Shown here: positions 1 through 12,397 of the stretch, piece by piece | How the letters are laid out: each line of letters opens with the position of its first letter | Position numbering within the stretch: position 1 is the first letter of the stretch | NCBI RefSeq assembly: GCF_905475395.1 | Contig: NC_058339.1 | Location: 91,150,520-91,214,519 of the forward strand | Direction of reading: 5' to 3' | Length of the DNA: 64,000 bases | DNA from: Chrysoperla carnea | Taxonomy: Eukaryota > Arthropoda > Insecta > Neuroptera > Chrysopidae | The notes under the pieces: model-generated | What the model was told of the DNA's origin: nothing | Database searches by the model: none | What the model saw: the letters and a program-made list of their open reading frames with translations, nothing else | Translations under genes and position numbers: made by a program

Positions 1-157
1 ACCTTTTCGACCGTTAAATTAAAACATTAGCAGGTTTTGAGATAATTAATCATGAAACCGAATTTATTGATCTTCATAAATGCCTTTTATGTTTTTAAGG
101 TACATTTGACATAAAAAAAATAAATCGTATCGAAAAAAACATAAAACAAAGAAAAAA
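1..157. other. AT-rich sequence, nothing recognised
   Basis: No reading frame, RNA gene or repeat shared with the rest of the window is visible here. Confidence 0.5.
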
Positions 158-744
158 AACAACTGACTGTGTTAATTGTGGAAGTACTTTGTATAGAAAG
201 TGTTACCTAAATGTCAGTGCTTGCATTTTGTTATACATTAGAAAAGTTTAAAAGCCAACACATCTATCGAGGACCTTCGGCCGCCATTTGTTTTGGTTTT
301 CGAAAATTTCGAAGATTATTTTCTAGAACTTTCGCTTGTTTTTCGAGAATCTTTCACAAGGTAACTTATTAAAGCTGTATGCAAATTTTCAACTGCCTAT
401 CGTTTAGAGTTTTAAAAAATCGTTTAAAAAATGTTTCAAACAAAAGTTGTTTATTTAATATTTAAAAATTTTTCAAACAAAATTATATTTTTTTGCATTT
501 TAGTCAGTCTCTAACGGTTTACACGACCCAATTGACGTATGTTGCTCATTTACGTACTCAAACTCAATTTTTACGAACTAAGCACGCTATAATTTCATCT
601 TGATATTTCTTTTTCTTTTTGAGCGTGATGACGGAAGGACAGACGGACAGACAAACAGAAATGGCTTAGTTAAAATTTTGTTCGTAGCATCAATATTTTT
701 AAGTTTTACAAACTAAAATTAGTATACCTTGATAAATATATTTT
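158..744 (-). repeat. Family A interspersed repeat, copy A1 (diverged)
   Basis: Reverse-oriented copy of the commonest repeat in the window. The shared landmarks appear in order: a variant of the CAATTGACTGAGTCAATTG end, the 'caaacaaaagttgtttat' block, the 'ctctaacggttta' block, 'gacggacagac' and 'ttcgtagcatcaatattttt'. It is more diverged than A4 or A15. It abuts element C1 directly. Being repetitive, it is not expected to encode protein. The transposon class is not recognised. Confidence 0.75.
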
Positions 745-747
745 ATT

Positions 748-1135
748 TTCGTTGTGTGCGTAGTCATGGTAGGGACAATAAAATCGATGCCAGCGCTTTA
801 AGTGAAAAATTTTGGAGTTAAAGGGGGCTGTTATGACTAATTTGCAATTCTTTACATGTTAATGTTATAGAAATGTCAAATTAAAATTATTGAAAAACAC
901 GAATTAATTAAACTTAATGCATTAAAAATTGTGAAAATAAGAAATCAAATTGAACAAATATTATTTTTCAAATGTAAATTATCATAATTATTTATTTAAA
1001 TTTGTGAGACAATAAAATTAAATTTTAAATGTAAGTCTTAAAATGCAATCCATACAATTATATATGCATCCATACAATTCTATAATTAAAGTAGTGTATC
1101 GCTACCATGGAAACGAAACTCACACACGGAGCGAA
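748..1135 (+). mobile_element. Family C TIR element (MITE), copy C1
   Basis: A 388-bp element that recurs at 26523-26909 and, inverted, at 57348-57734, with only scattered differences. The ends are imperfect inverted repeats, TTCGTTGTGTGCGTAGT against TTCGCTCCGTGTGTGAGT. The interior is AT-rich and non-coding. A TA dinucleotide flanks both sides of copy C2, which would fit a Tc1/mariner-type non-autonomous element. The other two copies keep TA on only one side, so the superfamily is an inference. Confidence 0.8.
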
Positions 1136-1714
1136 TACAAGAAATAATGACTTCAGTAGTGAAAAGGCCAAAATCAAATAATCCATGTATATGCTTTTGG
1201 GTCCATCAAATAGTCGAAAAATTATACCATATAATGACATTAAACTTAAATGAGGCCTTAAAAATTGACCAGGATTCACACTCAATCTTGCACTAATGAA
1301 GAATTTTGATAAAGAATGTTATAACTTTGTATATTTATCGAAAATATGTGACAGTTTTATTTAGAATGGAAATTTATGTTACAGTAAATACTTAAGTCAT
1401 TATTAATTATTTTAATGGCTAATTATAATTTTTTTTAATGATGATAATAAATCAACGGTTACATTAAAATTTGAGTTAATTTATATTAAAGCTTCTATAT
1501 TACCAAGCCATGTATCCATCTTTTATTTTAAACATTTTAACTTTCTGTGTTACTTATTTATATAGTCAATGCGATAAGTGTACAGAGCAACTCTATCTAA
1601 AAAAATTGTAGTCCAGGAGATCTTAACAAAAATTAAACTTAGTAAACTCATTTTCAGTAAACTAATGTATTTTCAGTTGAGGTACTTCGATACCCAAAAA
1701 ATAAAAATTTGAAA
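1136..1714. other. AT-rich intergenic sequence
   Basis: No supported gene. A short open frame on the minus strand overlapping 1058-1285 is mostly inside and beside the C1 element and is judged spurious. Confidence 0.5.
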
Positions 1715-1985
1715 TTTTGGTATGATTTTAAAGCTTAAAACTTGAGGAATATTAATTTTTTATGTAAATGGTAAAACATTTTTAAAAGCATTTATTGACT
1801 AAAAAACCAACATTTATTAGGCCTTCTTCATATACCGCCATGTAAAAGGGCGGTTTTAAATAATTGATTTTTACGACTTGACATTTATTTAGAAGGCATA
1901 TTAAATACTCATTAATTGACACACAAGATTTTAGTTATTTGGTAACAATTTCGTTTTGGTATCGAAACTTCTTAAACAAAAATGT
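1715..1985 (+). repeat. Family B interspersed repeat, copy B1
   Basis: Shares 'ttggtatgattttaaa', 'gtaaatggtaaaacattttt', 'attgacacacaaga' and 'tatcgaaacttctta' in the same order with 5700-6069, and inverted with 60884-61212 and partly 49470-49625. Non-coding. The central part (about 1815-1870) differs sharply from copy B2, where a perfect hairpin has formed. Confidence 0.8.
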
Positions 1986-2244
1986 CATTAAAATCAATAT
2001 ATCGTTCTGTTTTATATAATTTTCATTGCTTTTACTTAATTCGATTACATATTAAAAATATTTGTATTTACTTTCGACCTCTACGAAAAATACAAATTTT
2101 TGAAATAATTATACATAATTTTTTTGTTCGTATCCGTTATCAAAATAGTTTTCTAAGTATATTTAGAATAAATTGTTTTAGATCTAAAATAGCCTGATGA
2201 AAAATAGCACAAATAAATATTTGAGTACGTAGGTATCATCTACA

Positions 2245-2453
2245 CAACCACGGGCGTACCCAGCTTTTGGCCTAAGGGGGATAACACAGTAATTCTTGGT
2301 CTAGAGGACGTAAATCTTTAGCCTGTAAATTAAATAAATTCAACTTTGCCATAAACATAAAGATACTAAATCAATGGTAAATCAATGCTAAATCTATGAT
2401 CCAGAGGAGGGCAACAGCTCTGAATTGCCCTCCCCTCGGTACGGCAATGTCTG
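2245..2453. mobile_element. Possible degraded TIR element
   Basis: A more GC-rich patch with weakly matching inverted ends, CGGGCGTACCCAG at the left and CTCGGTACGGCAATG at the right. No convincing target-site duplication was found. It resembles the ends of decayed DNA transposons but could be chance. Confidence 0.25.
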
Positions 2454-4769
2454 CAGAGTAGTTAACATCTTGATAAAATGAGATAATTTTTTGGCAAACT
2501 TTGTTAAATTTCATTTATTTTATTTCAAGCATTAAATACCTAAAAAACTATAAACAAGCTCAAGGTCAAATTATCATTGTTAATAGATCTCTAACCAACG
2601 CCTTCCATCAAGAAAAATCACTCAACAAAAGTTCCAAAGTTTAACGCATAAAGTCGTCGTATAAATTATAAAAGAGCGAATGTTTGTACCGGAAGGTTCG
2701 TTATTTTTGAAGTTGGAAACGTAAAAAAATTTCAGGTGTAAAGCTCTAATAAGAAAAACAAAATTACCAATTTATATTTATCAACCGAGATATCACGAAA
2801 ATAATTTTAAGTGTTCAGTTTAGTTTTCTTTTCGATCTTCCAAAAGGTTAAAGGATAAAGGCTACCATCTTGAATTATAGGACTACAGCCAATTTTCGCC
2901 GTAATTATTTATTATACGAAAAATGCGAGAAAAATTATTATTGGCAATATTCCTTGTAACTTTCCTCCCAGAATTTTAAAATTGGATAAATTTAAGATGG
3001 AAACGATTTTATGTCTACCCACAAAGTTTTTTTGACAAACAGGCGGCTTTAGAAGAGCAGGGCATTGCAGAAAAGTCGGATACTTCTTTAGATGTAGCCA
3101 TTATAATAAGACAAAGGCTCATTTTGTGATTAATACCTACTATACATGAGATTGGCAAATTTTGCAAGTCTTATTTACTTATTTTTACTTCACGAATTCA
3201 TTTTCTGAAGTTTCATGAGTGATTTTTGATCTAAATTCCTTTGATTCAGCACTCGCGTCAACCGTTCGGTAATCTTTAGTCACAGGATGAGAGACGCGTT
3301 CTGCACATGCGTTAAATATTTCGCGCGTAAAAAATTCTTGAACTTTGTAAATCATAACCTCTACATAAATTTATTTTTTAATGCACTAGCTAATTAAAAA
3401 TATTTGGAGAGTGAAAATATAAGAGCAGAGAATTAATCTAAATAATTAAATTTATTTTAACTAAATTCACCATATTTCTATCACAAAAAACTGTGAGTTT
3501 TTAAAACTGTGGATAGGTTGAAATCATTTGAAAAATTCCTAATTCGCAAATAGATAAAATTGTATAGAAAAAGTGTAGCCACATATGCCATTCGAGCAAA
3601 ATGCTCATAACGCGAGTGCTGACAGATTAAATAAATTGTTAAAGCTTTTTACTTTTATTAAAATTCACTGGGTATAATCAGATGAATTGTACGCGTACTT
3701 AAATATATGGCATACTGCCTTAAATTTATTTCATATAGGAACGTTTATTTGAAAAGTGAATCCTTTAGTCTCTTAGAAGTTATCGTGATCGTCCTGCTTT
3801 AACTACCACGTGAATTTGATCGCACTGCCTTAAAAGAATAGACTTTTTCAATATATTTATATCATGGGGGCTTTAAATCAAATGAAACTGCCACGTGAAT
3901 TTTTTTAAATTAATGCATAAAAAACAAATCAGAATAAACAAAATTGATTATTTTTGAAACATATGGAGTTTAAAATTAGTTTTAACACAAACATTAAAAA
4001 GAAACCCACGCAATTCGATTTGAAAATTATTATTTATTAAAATTGCACGAATGAACTTTGGAATATCACAAAACTTACTTGACCATTAATTTGAAACCAA
4101 TAAAACTTCATCAAAACTCAATGTCAAGGATTTTTTTTATAGGAGGAGGAATTCCTCCAGTTCAGAAAAAAACGAACCAACTAATTTTTTTTTTTGCAAA
4201 TATTTTGTTTTAAAACTTTTGAAGATTCACACTAAATGTCTGTGTTTGCGGTTGACTAAAGTGATATGTCGTCCGTTGTCGACACCAATCGACATGGTTA
4301 CCAAAAGGTAAACTGATTTAAATTTTATATATAAAATCTGCACACATCATCATCATACACAACAAGTATATGGATATATAGGTGCACTGGGATAGATTTG
4401 GATGAATCCCACAGGATATTTTAAGTGGGGACTGTATTATTATTATTTTTTTTACAATATAGATTGATATACTGAATGATTCAGAATAGTTTAGATTTGA
4501 ATTTTAAATAGACTATACAGGATGGCGCATGATACTGTGTACAAATTTTCATCAACTCAATGAGTGAGTCTTCCTAAAAGTATGATTGAAAAAATTACAC
4601 AAACTCGGAAAATTTTTTGCCATAGATTTGATCTTTTCCAAAATCAGGTTCGTTTGACTTAATTCTATAATTCGATATTCCGTTTTATCACCTCCAAAAA
4701 ATTTGTGGCTTTGCGCTCGTTATAAGTTATTGCGACTACAATTTTCTTCATTGTCTTCAGTATGGATTA
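2454..4769. other. AT-rich sequence with one exon-like stretch
   Basis: No complete gene is visible. A coding-like stretch at 2983-3129 is listed separately. A short perfect palindrome GGAGGAATTCCTCC lies at 4145-4158. The remainder shows no repeat shared with other parts of the window. Confidence 0.4.
2983..3129 (+). pseudogene. Orphan exon-like open stretch (unrecognised)
   Basis: Stop-to-stop frame of about 49 codons ending in TGA at 3127-3129. It contains residues such as QAALEEQGIAEK and SDTSLDVAIIIRQRL, whose composition is more protein-like than nearby frames. An AACAG that could act as a splice acceptor precedes the GCG codon near 3042. There is no start codon and no visible partner exon. 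It may be a terminal exon, a relic of a transposon protein, or chance. No family is recognised. Confidence 0.2.
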
Positions 4770-5115
4770 GGTAATAGGGTATTCTACTATTTTTGAAAAA
4801 GTATTTCAAAATGTTGATTTTGCTAATAAAAAGCCACCAAAAATTTATTTCGGAAAAATACACACGCTTTCTTGTCAAAAATGATAAATGATACCCAGCT
4901 GCCTACTTTGAATTAACTGATGGTCTATGGTTCATACCGATATGACATCACATCAGGGCTTGCCCGCGTTTTAGGTCACGTGATATACAGTTTAAAAATT
5001 ACGATTTTAAATTTTAATATTATAAAAGAAAAATGTGCTTTTATGATTCGAAATCAGAATATTTAAGTATATGTTTACATAAATTTTAACTTTTTTCAAA
5101 TTTCATAATTTATTT
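4770..5115 (+). repeat. Family G repeat, copy G1
   Basis: The left part (from 'agggtattctactatttttga') matches 8307-8480. The right part ('ggtcacgtgatatacag' to 'tttcataatttattttt') matches 19005-19175 in inverse orientation. The three copies cover different portions of what looks like one family. Non-coding. Confidence 0.7.
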
Positions 5116-5699
5116 TTGACTAACGATAATATCCTGTAATTGTAATTATTCTCCTGATTCTCTATTTGAATGAATTTTAGGGTACAGATTTTATGAGATT
5201 AAAAGTGTTAATAACAATATTGATCACATGTTTTGTTTCAAATCTCTTCCCAAGGACATGATATGTGCCTGTTGAATGCTGATTTCATTTTGTGGGTAGT
5301 GAAAATTCTATATTTTTTTAAACTATTTTCAGTTGCGAGTTGGAATTTCTATGTTACGGAAAGGAGCCTTAATTATGTTCCGAACATCATTCTAAAGAAA
5401 ACACTTCTTGTAGATATTCCACAAACATTTAATAATGATAAATAACTCCTCAAGTTTCTTTTTTTATGCGGACATCGAATTTCCATTAATACGCTTTACT
5501 TAAGCGAATTTCCTAAAAAAAAAGAGTTATTACTTTTCTTTTTTTGTAATTTATGGTACTTTAACGTTTTTCGATACCGTAAATGAAAATGATATAAATA
5601 ATAATATAATACAATATTTTATTTATCAATGAATCATTCTTTTAAACGTCTTTTGTGAAAAATTAATATCGATTATCTTTAAGAGAAATTAACTATCAA

Positions 5700-6069
5700 A
5701 GTCAGTGTTTTTACCAAAAAAAGTTTTTCATTTTCTTGTACAGTCCTTAATTTTGGTATGATTTTAAAACTTAAAAAATTGAGGAATATTAATAAAAGTT
5801 TTTTATGTAAATGGTAAAACATTTTTAAAAGCACTTATTGACTAAAACATTTAATAATGACTTATCGACATTAATGATTAAAAATAGCTCTTTTTACTAC
5901 CATCAAGTAAAAAGAGCTATTTTTAATCATTAATGTCTCGTAAATCGTACAGAGAATCGACTTGAAATTTATACAGAATGCGTATTGTATTAAATACTCA
6001 TTAATTGACACACAAGACTTCAGTTTTTTTTGTAACACTTACGTTTTGGAATCGAAACTCCTTAAATAA
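5700..6069 (+). repeat. Family B repeat, copy B2
   Basis: The most complete plus-strand copy of family B, running from 'gtcagtgtttttacc' to 'tcgaaactcctta'. It carries a perfect inverted repeat at 5867-5937 that copies B1 and B4 lack. Confidence 0.8.
5867..5937. repeat. Perfect 32-bp-arm hairpin inside B2
   Basis: Arms 5867-5898 and 5906-5937 are exact reverse complements around a 7-nt loop (accatca). The arm starts GACATTAATGATT. The right side aligns with the other family B copies. The left side does not, so the left arm looks like a copy of the right arm. Confidence 0.9.
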
Positions 6070-6465
6070 CAAAATAGAAAATTATTCTCCGTCTGTGGAA
6101 TAAGATATTAGATAAGATATTAGAATATTAGTCAAAGGCTGAAGGTATACCGAGCATAAACAAAATAGAAGTTTTTCTAAATATCTCGAAAGCGGTTCTT
6201 ATTTTTTTTTCAAGAACGGTTTTTTTTAAGCGGTTTTTATCTTTTGGGAAAAGATAAGCAAAACAAACAACTTACAATGTCTTAGTATTGCACACTGTTG
6301 TCACAAATAGTGTACGAATATAAGAGGATGTTATAATGGGCTCGACTATAACAAGTAAAATATCATAAAACAAACGCTGAATTTCTGGAACACGCTATAA
6401 ATTCTCCTTATACTTTAAAAAAGATACAGAACGCTGTTACGCTGATAGATTCATTTCTAAGTGGG

Positions 6466-6490
<25 letters not shown>
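6466..6490. repeat. (CA)n microsatellite
   Basis: An uninterrupted CA dinucleotide run of about 12 units. Confidence 0.95.
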
Positions 6491-6497
<7 letters not shown>

Positions 6498-6924
6498 CAT
6501 AAATAGATCATCATCGCATATAAATAACATAAAACATTATAACTGTCTACGCGGCCACGCTATGCTACGCTATTGCTACTACAACCGTTCTGAAATGTGT
6601 GATTCGCAGATCATAAATATATGAATAAACACATTCACATACATTGTTAGTCAAGATTGGAATTCTGTTCAATTATGTATATTAGTCACTTAAATGTTCA
6701 CGAAACGCTTTGTATATTTAATAGAAATAAAAGTGCTTTAACAATGCGGCCGCTGATTTCGACGGTTTCGTGACCGATTGAACTCCACCAGTTCTTCCGA
6801 AAGATTCTATCAAATCCGGTTTAAGGAGAATAATTTCTTATTAAGTTTTAAAAGGCAATGTTGCAGTCATGACATTTGCGGAATTACGATACCTAATGTA
6901 TTGTCATTTGACATAACGCTCCAT

Positions 6925-7668
6925 CAGGACCCGATCCAGCTATTTTGCCGCTCTTGGCAAAAATAATTTTTGCCGCCCTTTACACTCATACCATATACAA
7001 ATTGTCTTTTTTAAGTTGACATAAGCTTGAAGCTCAATAAATAACTTTAATCGAGGAAAATGCTTTAAAATAAAAATATCAGTTTCAAAAGGCCACATCG
7101 TATACCGCCCAGGAATTCGATCTAAGTTTGTGTTTGTTCATTCAAGTTGAAGTAAAATGATCTTTATAGAAAAACGAACCACTTTTATTGGATTTTTAGA
7201 ACTGTATTTTTCAAAAAGGGCCTAGATTTTGCAGAAACAACTATACAAAATAATAATTTTGATACGAAAAAACAATTTTGGGTAAAACTTTTCAGTTTGT
7301 TTTTGCCTAGACTACACGGTTTACGGAAAAATGTTTCGAACACAAAGTGTTACTTTTTTATCAATAACAACTTTCTAACTTAAAGTGTCCATCGATCGAT
7401 TAGGTACCAGTTATGTAATAGAGACTGAGCTTGAAAACGCCCAACATTATTTGCTTTAAGCTTTTTTTATCGATAAATCTTATTTTTCGAGGTTCATGCA
7501 TATGTCAACTTAAAAAAAAACATGCTGTTTACATATTATACGCACAGGTACGTAGATTCCAATGGTGTCTTTTCAGTGTCCCGATTATCGAGATTACTGT
7601 GTATCATATTTTAAGGATTTGCCGCCCCAGGCGGTTGCCCGGCTCACCCCTCCCTGGATCGCGCACTG
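6925..7668. mobile_element. hAT-type non-autonomous element, 744 bp
   Basis: Flanked by a perfect 8-bp duplication, CGCTCCAT, at 6917-6924 and 7669-7676. The terminal inverted repeats are CAGGACCCGATCCAG at the left and, read inward from the right, CAGTGCGCGATCCAG. An 8-bp duplication and CA-starting ends are characteristic of the hAT superfamily. No transposase is encoded. Open frames near 6778 and 7431 cross or sit inside it and are spurious. Part of the interior (about 6985-7350) is similar to 38930-39430, so that region may be a second, end-less copy. Confidence 0.9.
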
Positions 7669-7739
7669 CGCTCCATAGAAAATATCCCGTGTACATCAGC
7701 GACTATAAAAACTGCATGTTTTGAGGTCAATTTGAGGTC

Positions 7740-8306
7740 AATCGTCTATTGGCAAATCAATTTTTTTATATGGATTAAATCCCGAAGATTGTGAATGAGT
7801 AAAAAATGATAATAATAGGCTAAATCGTTTTGCGCACATTATTTTGAGCTTTTCATAGATCATTTCTTGCATCTGAATAAAGATGATCCCGGTGAGAAAA
7901 CATCACCGATTTTTTTCAGCAAAAACACTATAATTTTCCTGTGCTATGTTTGGTTATTCTCGAGTAAAAATAGGAAAATACAGTTTCCTACATGATCTCA
8001 TAATGAAAATATAAATATTAATAAACATAAAACTTTACATATACATCATTATTATGAAATTAAAAAATAATATAAAATATATTTAATAATTAATTAAATT
8101 AATAAATATTAAATAAATAATATTTATTTAGAAAATAATAATTAACAATGAAAATATTAATAAATATTAAAGTAAAATGTTTTTCATTGTTCTTCCATTT
8201 TATAAATTTACAGAGTTTTTAAGAGTTGAAAAGTTGATTTACCACATTTTCCTAACCGGTTTCAAAAAAAAGTGAATATATAAAATTATTATATGTATAA
8301 ATTCAA
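7740..8306. other. Very AT-rich spacer
   Basis: No gene. The segment 8010-8200 is dominated by runs of ATTAATAAATA-like words. Confidence 0.5.
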
Positions 8307-8480
8307 GAGGGTATTCCACTGTTTTTGAAAAAGTTTTTCAAAATGTTGATTTTGCTAATAAAAAGCCACAAAAAATTTATTTCTGAAAAATACACACGCT
8401 TTCTTGTCCAAAACTTAAATTAAATTTTAAACCGTTTTTAAACTGTCAAAAACGCGGGCATCCAATTTGATGACGTAATA
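8307..8480 (+). repeat. Family G repeat, copy G2
   Basis: About 105 bp are nearly identical to 4773-4880 ('aatgttgattttgctaata', 'tacacacgctttcttgtc'), followed by a diverged tail with GCGGGC. Confidence 0.75.
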
Positions 8481-9252
8481 TGGGTATGGATAAAAAGATA
8501 ATTGTGTATGGAAGTAATTTGAGTTTCTACAATGAAATTAAAGTTTAATATTTTATTTTCAAATAATAATAATAAGATGTCTGTCTGTATAGTGTAATGT
8601 TTAGTTTGTTTAATATAAATAGATTACAATTATATAACATTTGTTTTGTATATATATTTGTTCAACAAATAAACAAACTCCACCCATATCGTTGTATTGT
8701 ATGTGTAAAGATAACAACAATATAGTTTTTAACAACAACAATGATAATATTATGTAATAAGAAGAGTTATTTATTTAATGAAGTATTATCTAGTTCAATA
8801 AAATTAAACCAATGATAAACACATCCAATTATCTTAGAGCCAGAATGTATACAGAAAATCATTATAGACAGTAGACTAGGGTCGGATTGTACCTTAGCGC
8901 TATCTGTGGCCACTGTGAAAAATGCCCCTCCATTTCCCAAATTTTACAAAAAATGAATAAAGTTTCGATATAAAACTATTATGAAAATACGTTTTTAGGA
9001 ACTTTTCGACAGCGGTTTTTTAATCGAATTACCCGATTTTACTGATAGGACTCACCAATCTGTACAAATTTATAGAACGCACCAAACCGCAATTCGATTG
9101 GTCAAGTCGTTCAATAGTTATGAGATTCCTAGAACCTTAAAACGTCGAGATCTGATGAAAATCCGATTTTGGAAAATTTGACGGAACCCAGTAGCTTTTC
9201 AGCTTCTTCAAATATTCAATTATCATAGCGGGAAGCTAAATATTATTAATTA

Positions 9253-9818
9253 AAACAAAGTGAAAATAAACAATTGACTGAGTTAACTTTTGAAAAACCC
9301 TGTATCGAAAGTGTTGAACGTCAAGGCTTGAATTAACTTTTTTAATAAATTAGAAAAGTTTATAAAAACAATACAGATACGGCGCTATTTGTTTTTTTTT
9401 TTTTCGAAAATTTTCGGAAGTATTTGCTAGAATTTTTTTTTGTTTTTTAAGAAAATTTCGCAAGATCACTAGTTGAATCTACCTGCAATCTTCCTATCTT
9501 CTATAGTTTTGGAGAAAATGGACACCAAAGTTTACTCCTAATTTACGCCCTCACGGGTAGACAGGGATGTTTACGAAAAACATGTCTCAAATAAAAGTTG
9601 TTTATTTTTTAATAAAGAACATTTTTTACATTTAAACTTTTGTTCTATCTCTAACGGTTTACAAGACAGACAACTGGAAATTGACTGTGTAGATGATTTT
9701 ATGAACACCTATATAACAAAATTTTGTTCGTAGCATCAATATTTTTAAGCGATACAAACTTGAGACTAAACTTAATATAACTTGATATATATTATATATA
9801 TGTACAGGGTATAAAAAC
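9253..9818 (-). repeat. Family A repeat, copy A2
   Basis: Near full-length inverse copy. It begins with 'caattgactgagttaa' and ends with the ATGTATATAT-type hairpin region near 9795-9815. It carries the 'gtttacgaaaaa' and 'ctctaacggtttac' landmarks. Confidence 0.85.
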
Positions 9819-10206
9819 TAATTTATGTAGGGATTATTTTTATTGAGTTTGACTGTACCTCCCTAATAAATTCGATAGATATTGAAAACTGTTGATTTAA
9901 TATTTGCCGTATTTGATTTTTTGTATTTTCGTTTGCTCAGTCAATTTCGCTTTTTTATCAATTGAATACATATTTGATGATGCCAAATAAATAAATGCTA
10001 TTTTATCCATATTTTTTTTGTACAGTAATTATTTATTCTTTATGGAAACTCGATTGTTTTTTTTTCGAAAGAAATATCAGAAACTAAAGATGTCTTAAAG
10101 TAATTGAATCTAGAAAAAAGTCTTTAAAAAAATAAAGGAAACCAAATTTTTATATTCTACAAAAATATTTTTTATAAAATGTATATATAATAATAATTAA
10201 AGATTT

Positions 10207-10214
10207 AAAAAAAA
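10207..10214 (-). terminator. RNA polymerase III terminator of the tRNA-Arg gene
   Basis: Eight consecutive T residues on the minus strand, 8 nt after the discriminator base. This is the usual oligo-T stop for RNA polymerase III. Confidence 0.9.
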
Positions 10215-10222
10215 TTTGTCAC

Positions 10223-10295
10223 CATCCCTGGCGGGGATCGAACCCACGACCTTTGGATTAGAAGTCCAACGCGCTATCCTCTGCGCCACAGGGAC
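10223..10295 (-). tRNA. tRNA-Arg (anticodon UCU)
   Basis: Reads on the minus strand as a complete 73-nt cloverleaf. The acceptor stem GTCCCTG pairs with CAGGGAT, with one G-T pair at the first position. The D arm is GCGC...GCGC. The anticodon stem is TTGGA/TCCAA around the loop CTTCTAA, giving anticodon TCT for Arg AGA codons. The T arm is GTGGG-TTCGATC-CCCGC, so the internal A and B box regions are intact. There is no intron. CCA is not encoded, as expected for a eukaryotic nuclear gene. Confidence 0.97.
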
Positions 10296-10299
10296 ATGT

Positions 10300-11424
10300 A
10301 ATCTAACATGGTTTTTATCAATAACAAAAAAACTCTACAACACACTTAGATGAGGCAAAATCGCAGAGTAATAAAACAATTTAACTTTTTATTTATTTTT
10401 AGATTATATTTTTTGAAATAATAATATAACAAACAAAATTTGCGTATAAAAATATTTCTTTTTTTATATTTTAAAAATAAAAGACACAATTTTTTTAAAA
10501 ATATTTTACACATAAATATACGAATTAATTTCAAAACATGTGTTCGTAATTTTTTATGTATATTTTAAAATTTTGTCACAATTATTTGAAACTAAAAGTA
10601 TTTCTAAACTACTTTTTGTGTGTTTTAAAACACATAGTTTGGGAAAGAATGGAAAATGATTGAAATTTGAATTGAAATTTTTTTTCTTATCTAGTTCTTT
10701 TCTTTTCTTTTTTTATCTAGTTCTAAACAAATCGGGGACACAAGATCATTTTTATCTACGTTTATGTCAAAGGTGCAAGGGAAATTTAAACAAAAAAAAA
10801 AGTAAAACTTTTAAATAAGAACCTATGATTTCGTTCTAACTTATTTCTTGCGCCAATATTGAGCCAAGTGGCAAAATATTCAGAAAATTCATCAGACAAC
10901 TTTTATTCAATTTTTAAACACTTTTATTTACTCTTATTTGTACGGAAAGTTTAGGCTCTTTAGGAAAGGATAATGAGTTTCTCCCCGAATCTTACTTGAT
11001 TTTCACAATATTGAGATTTTAATTATCAATATGTTTTATATTTGGAAAATGGGAAAATGCTTTGATTTTCTTAGAAATATATATAAAATTAAAATAAAGT
11101 ATTAAAATAGACTTTTTGGCAATAACATTAATTTGTACGTCTGTATTAGTCTACCTGTGCTGATTGCTGACTGTTGTGGCCACACCAAAATAATCATAAT
11201 GTGTTATTTTAACTATGTTATGATGAAAGCCATGCACTAATTTATGACTTTACGCATAACTACAATAATTTAAATTTATAATTTTATATTGAGTATTCTT
11301 TAGGTTCTATTCTATGTCCGAAAAATGATACTTACCAACAGAATTCTTCGTAGTTTTGTGCATCTAAAGTCGTTTTTAGCTAGAAGAAAAACTCTGTGAG
11401 TATTTTTGAAAAATGAATAAAGTT
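10300..11424. other. AT-rich sequence with no supported gene
   Basis: Nothing beyond homopolymer runs and a short duplication ('ttatctagttctt') near 10687-10723. The minus-strand frame at 10346-10534 is a low-complexity Lys/Phe/Leu artefact. Confidence 0.5.
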
Positions 11425-11635
11425 TCATATAAAATTAATATGCAATAAATTTTTTTTTTAATATTCAATTAAATGAATGAAATTGAAAAGATATTTTAAA
11501 TAATTTCGAAATGTTTCGTAAGTGGGCGATATCGGCAAATAATATAAAAATTATATTTGCTGATGTTAAGTAGCGTTGGGAAAAAAAATTAGGCTCTAAT
11601 TTTCTAGACTATTAGAAAATATTCTTATATCAATG
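11425..11635 (+). repeat. Repeat O, copy 1
   Basis: Direct repeat of 12398-12640. Shared words include 'aaatgaatgaaattga', 'atattttaaataatttcga', 'atcggcaaataatata' and 'attagaaaatattctt'. The two copies bracket the hAT element at 11796-12135. Confidence 0.75.
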
Positions 11636-11795
11636 ACTGTCATTCTCGAGTTTTTGCCTCTATAAGCAATCATTTGTAACTAAGTATAGATTATTTGTAT
11701 TACACAAGTGTCAAATAATTGCCTATATGCATGCAAAATAGAAACGTCAAAAATGTTCAGCGATGAACTGTAATATGATAAATGTATATAATAAT

Positions 11796-12135
11796 TAGTG
11801 TCCGACCGAAGCTTCGGCTTCGGCCACCTTCGGCCAAAAAACCCACCTTCGGTCAAACATTCGGCTGAATTCAGGCCGAAGCCGAAGCTTTGGCCGACGA
11901 TTCTTAGCAAACGTCGGAATTGAACGAATTGTTCTAAATGTTATTATTTTGAAATAAATTTCAAGGTGATATTTTTAATCATCTTTAGATTGACTTCTAG
12001 ATCAACTTCTCAAGATCATAACCTCTAAATCAACTTCTAGAGATCAACTTTAATATTAAAGTTTTAAAATCATGTTTTTAAACCTTCGGCGATAAAACGA
12101 AGGCGATAAAAAAATCGACCATCGGTCGGACACTA
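11796..12135. mobile_element. hAT-type MITE, 340 bp
   Basis: A perfect 8-bp duplication ATAATAAT flanks it at 11788-11795 and 12136-12143. The terminal inverted repeat is TAGTGTCCGACCGA at both ends; TAGTG/CAGTG ends with an 8-bp duplication fit the hAT superfamily. The left subterminal part is rich in CTTCGGC words that are nearly self-complementary. There is no transposase. A minus-strand open frame at 11680-11910 crosses the left end and is spurious. Confidence 0.9.
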
Positions 12136-12397
12136 ATAATAATTATTTCATCACAATGTCAAGGATACCAACCTCAAAGAAATAAAAATGGTTTACCCTC
12201 GGAAGGCAAAGATATCCTTAATAATCCCGGATATTTTCCGGGCCTCTTCAGGTTTGTTAAGGATAGTGACTTAACTATATAAACATGTAAATAATTCACT
12301 AATGATCTAGATGTTAAAAGCAACCTTAAATAAAATAAATTTAAAAAAAATTATTTCATTACATACTTAAATTAAAGCCCTGGACGTGAAGATTTGC

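Noticed and set aside
2245..2453. A hAT element with intact ends
   Set aside because: No 8-bp duplication could be matched under any alignment of the weak inverted ends.
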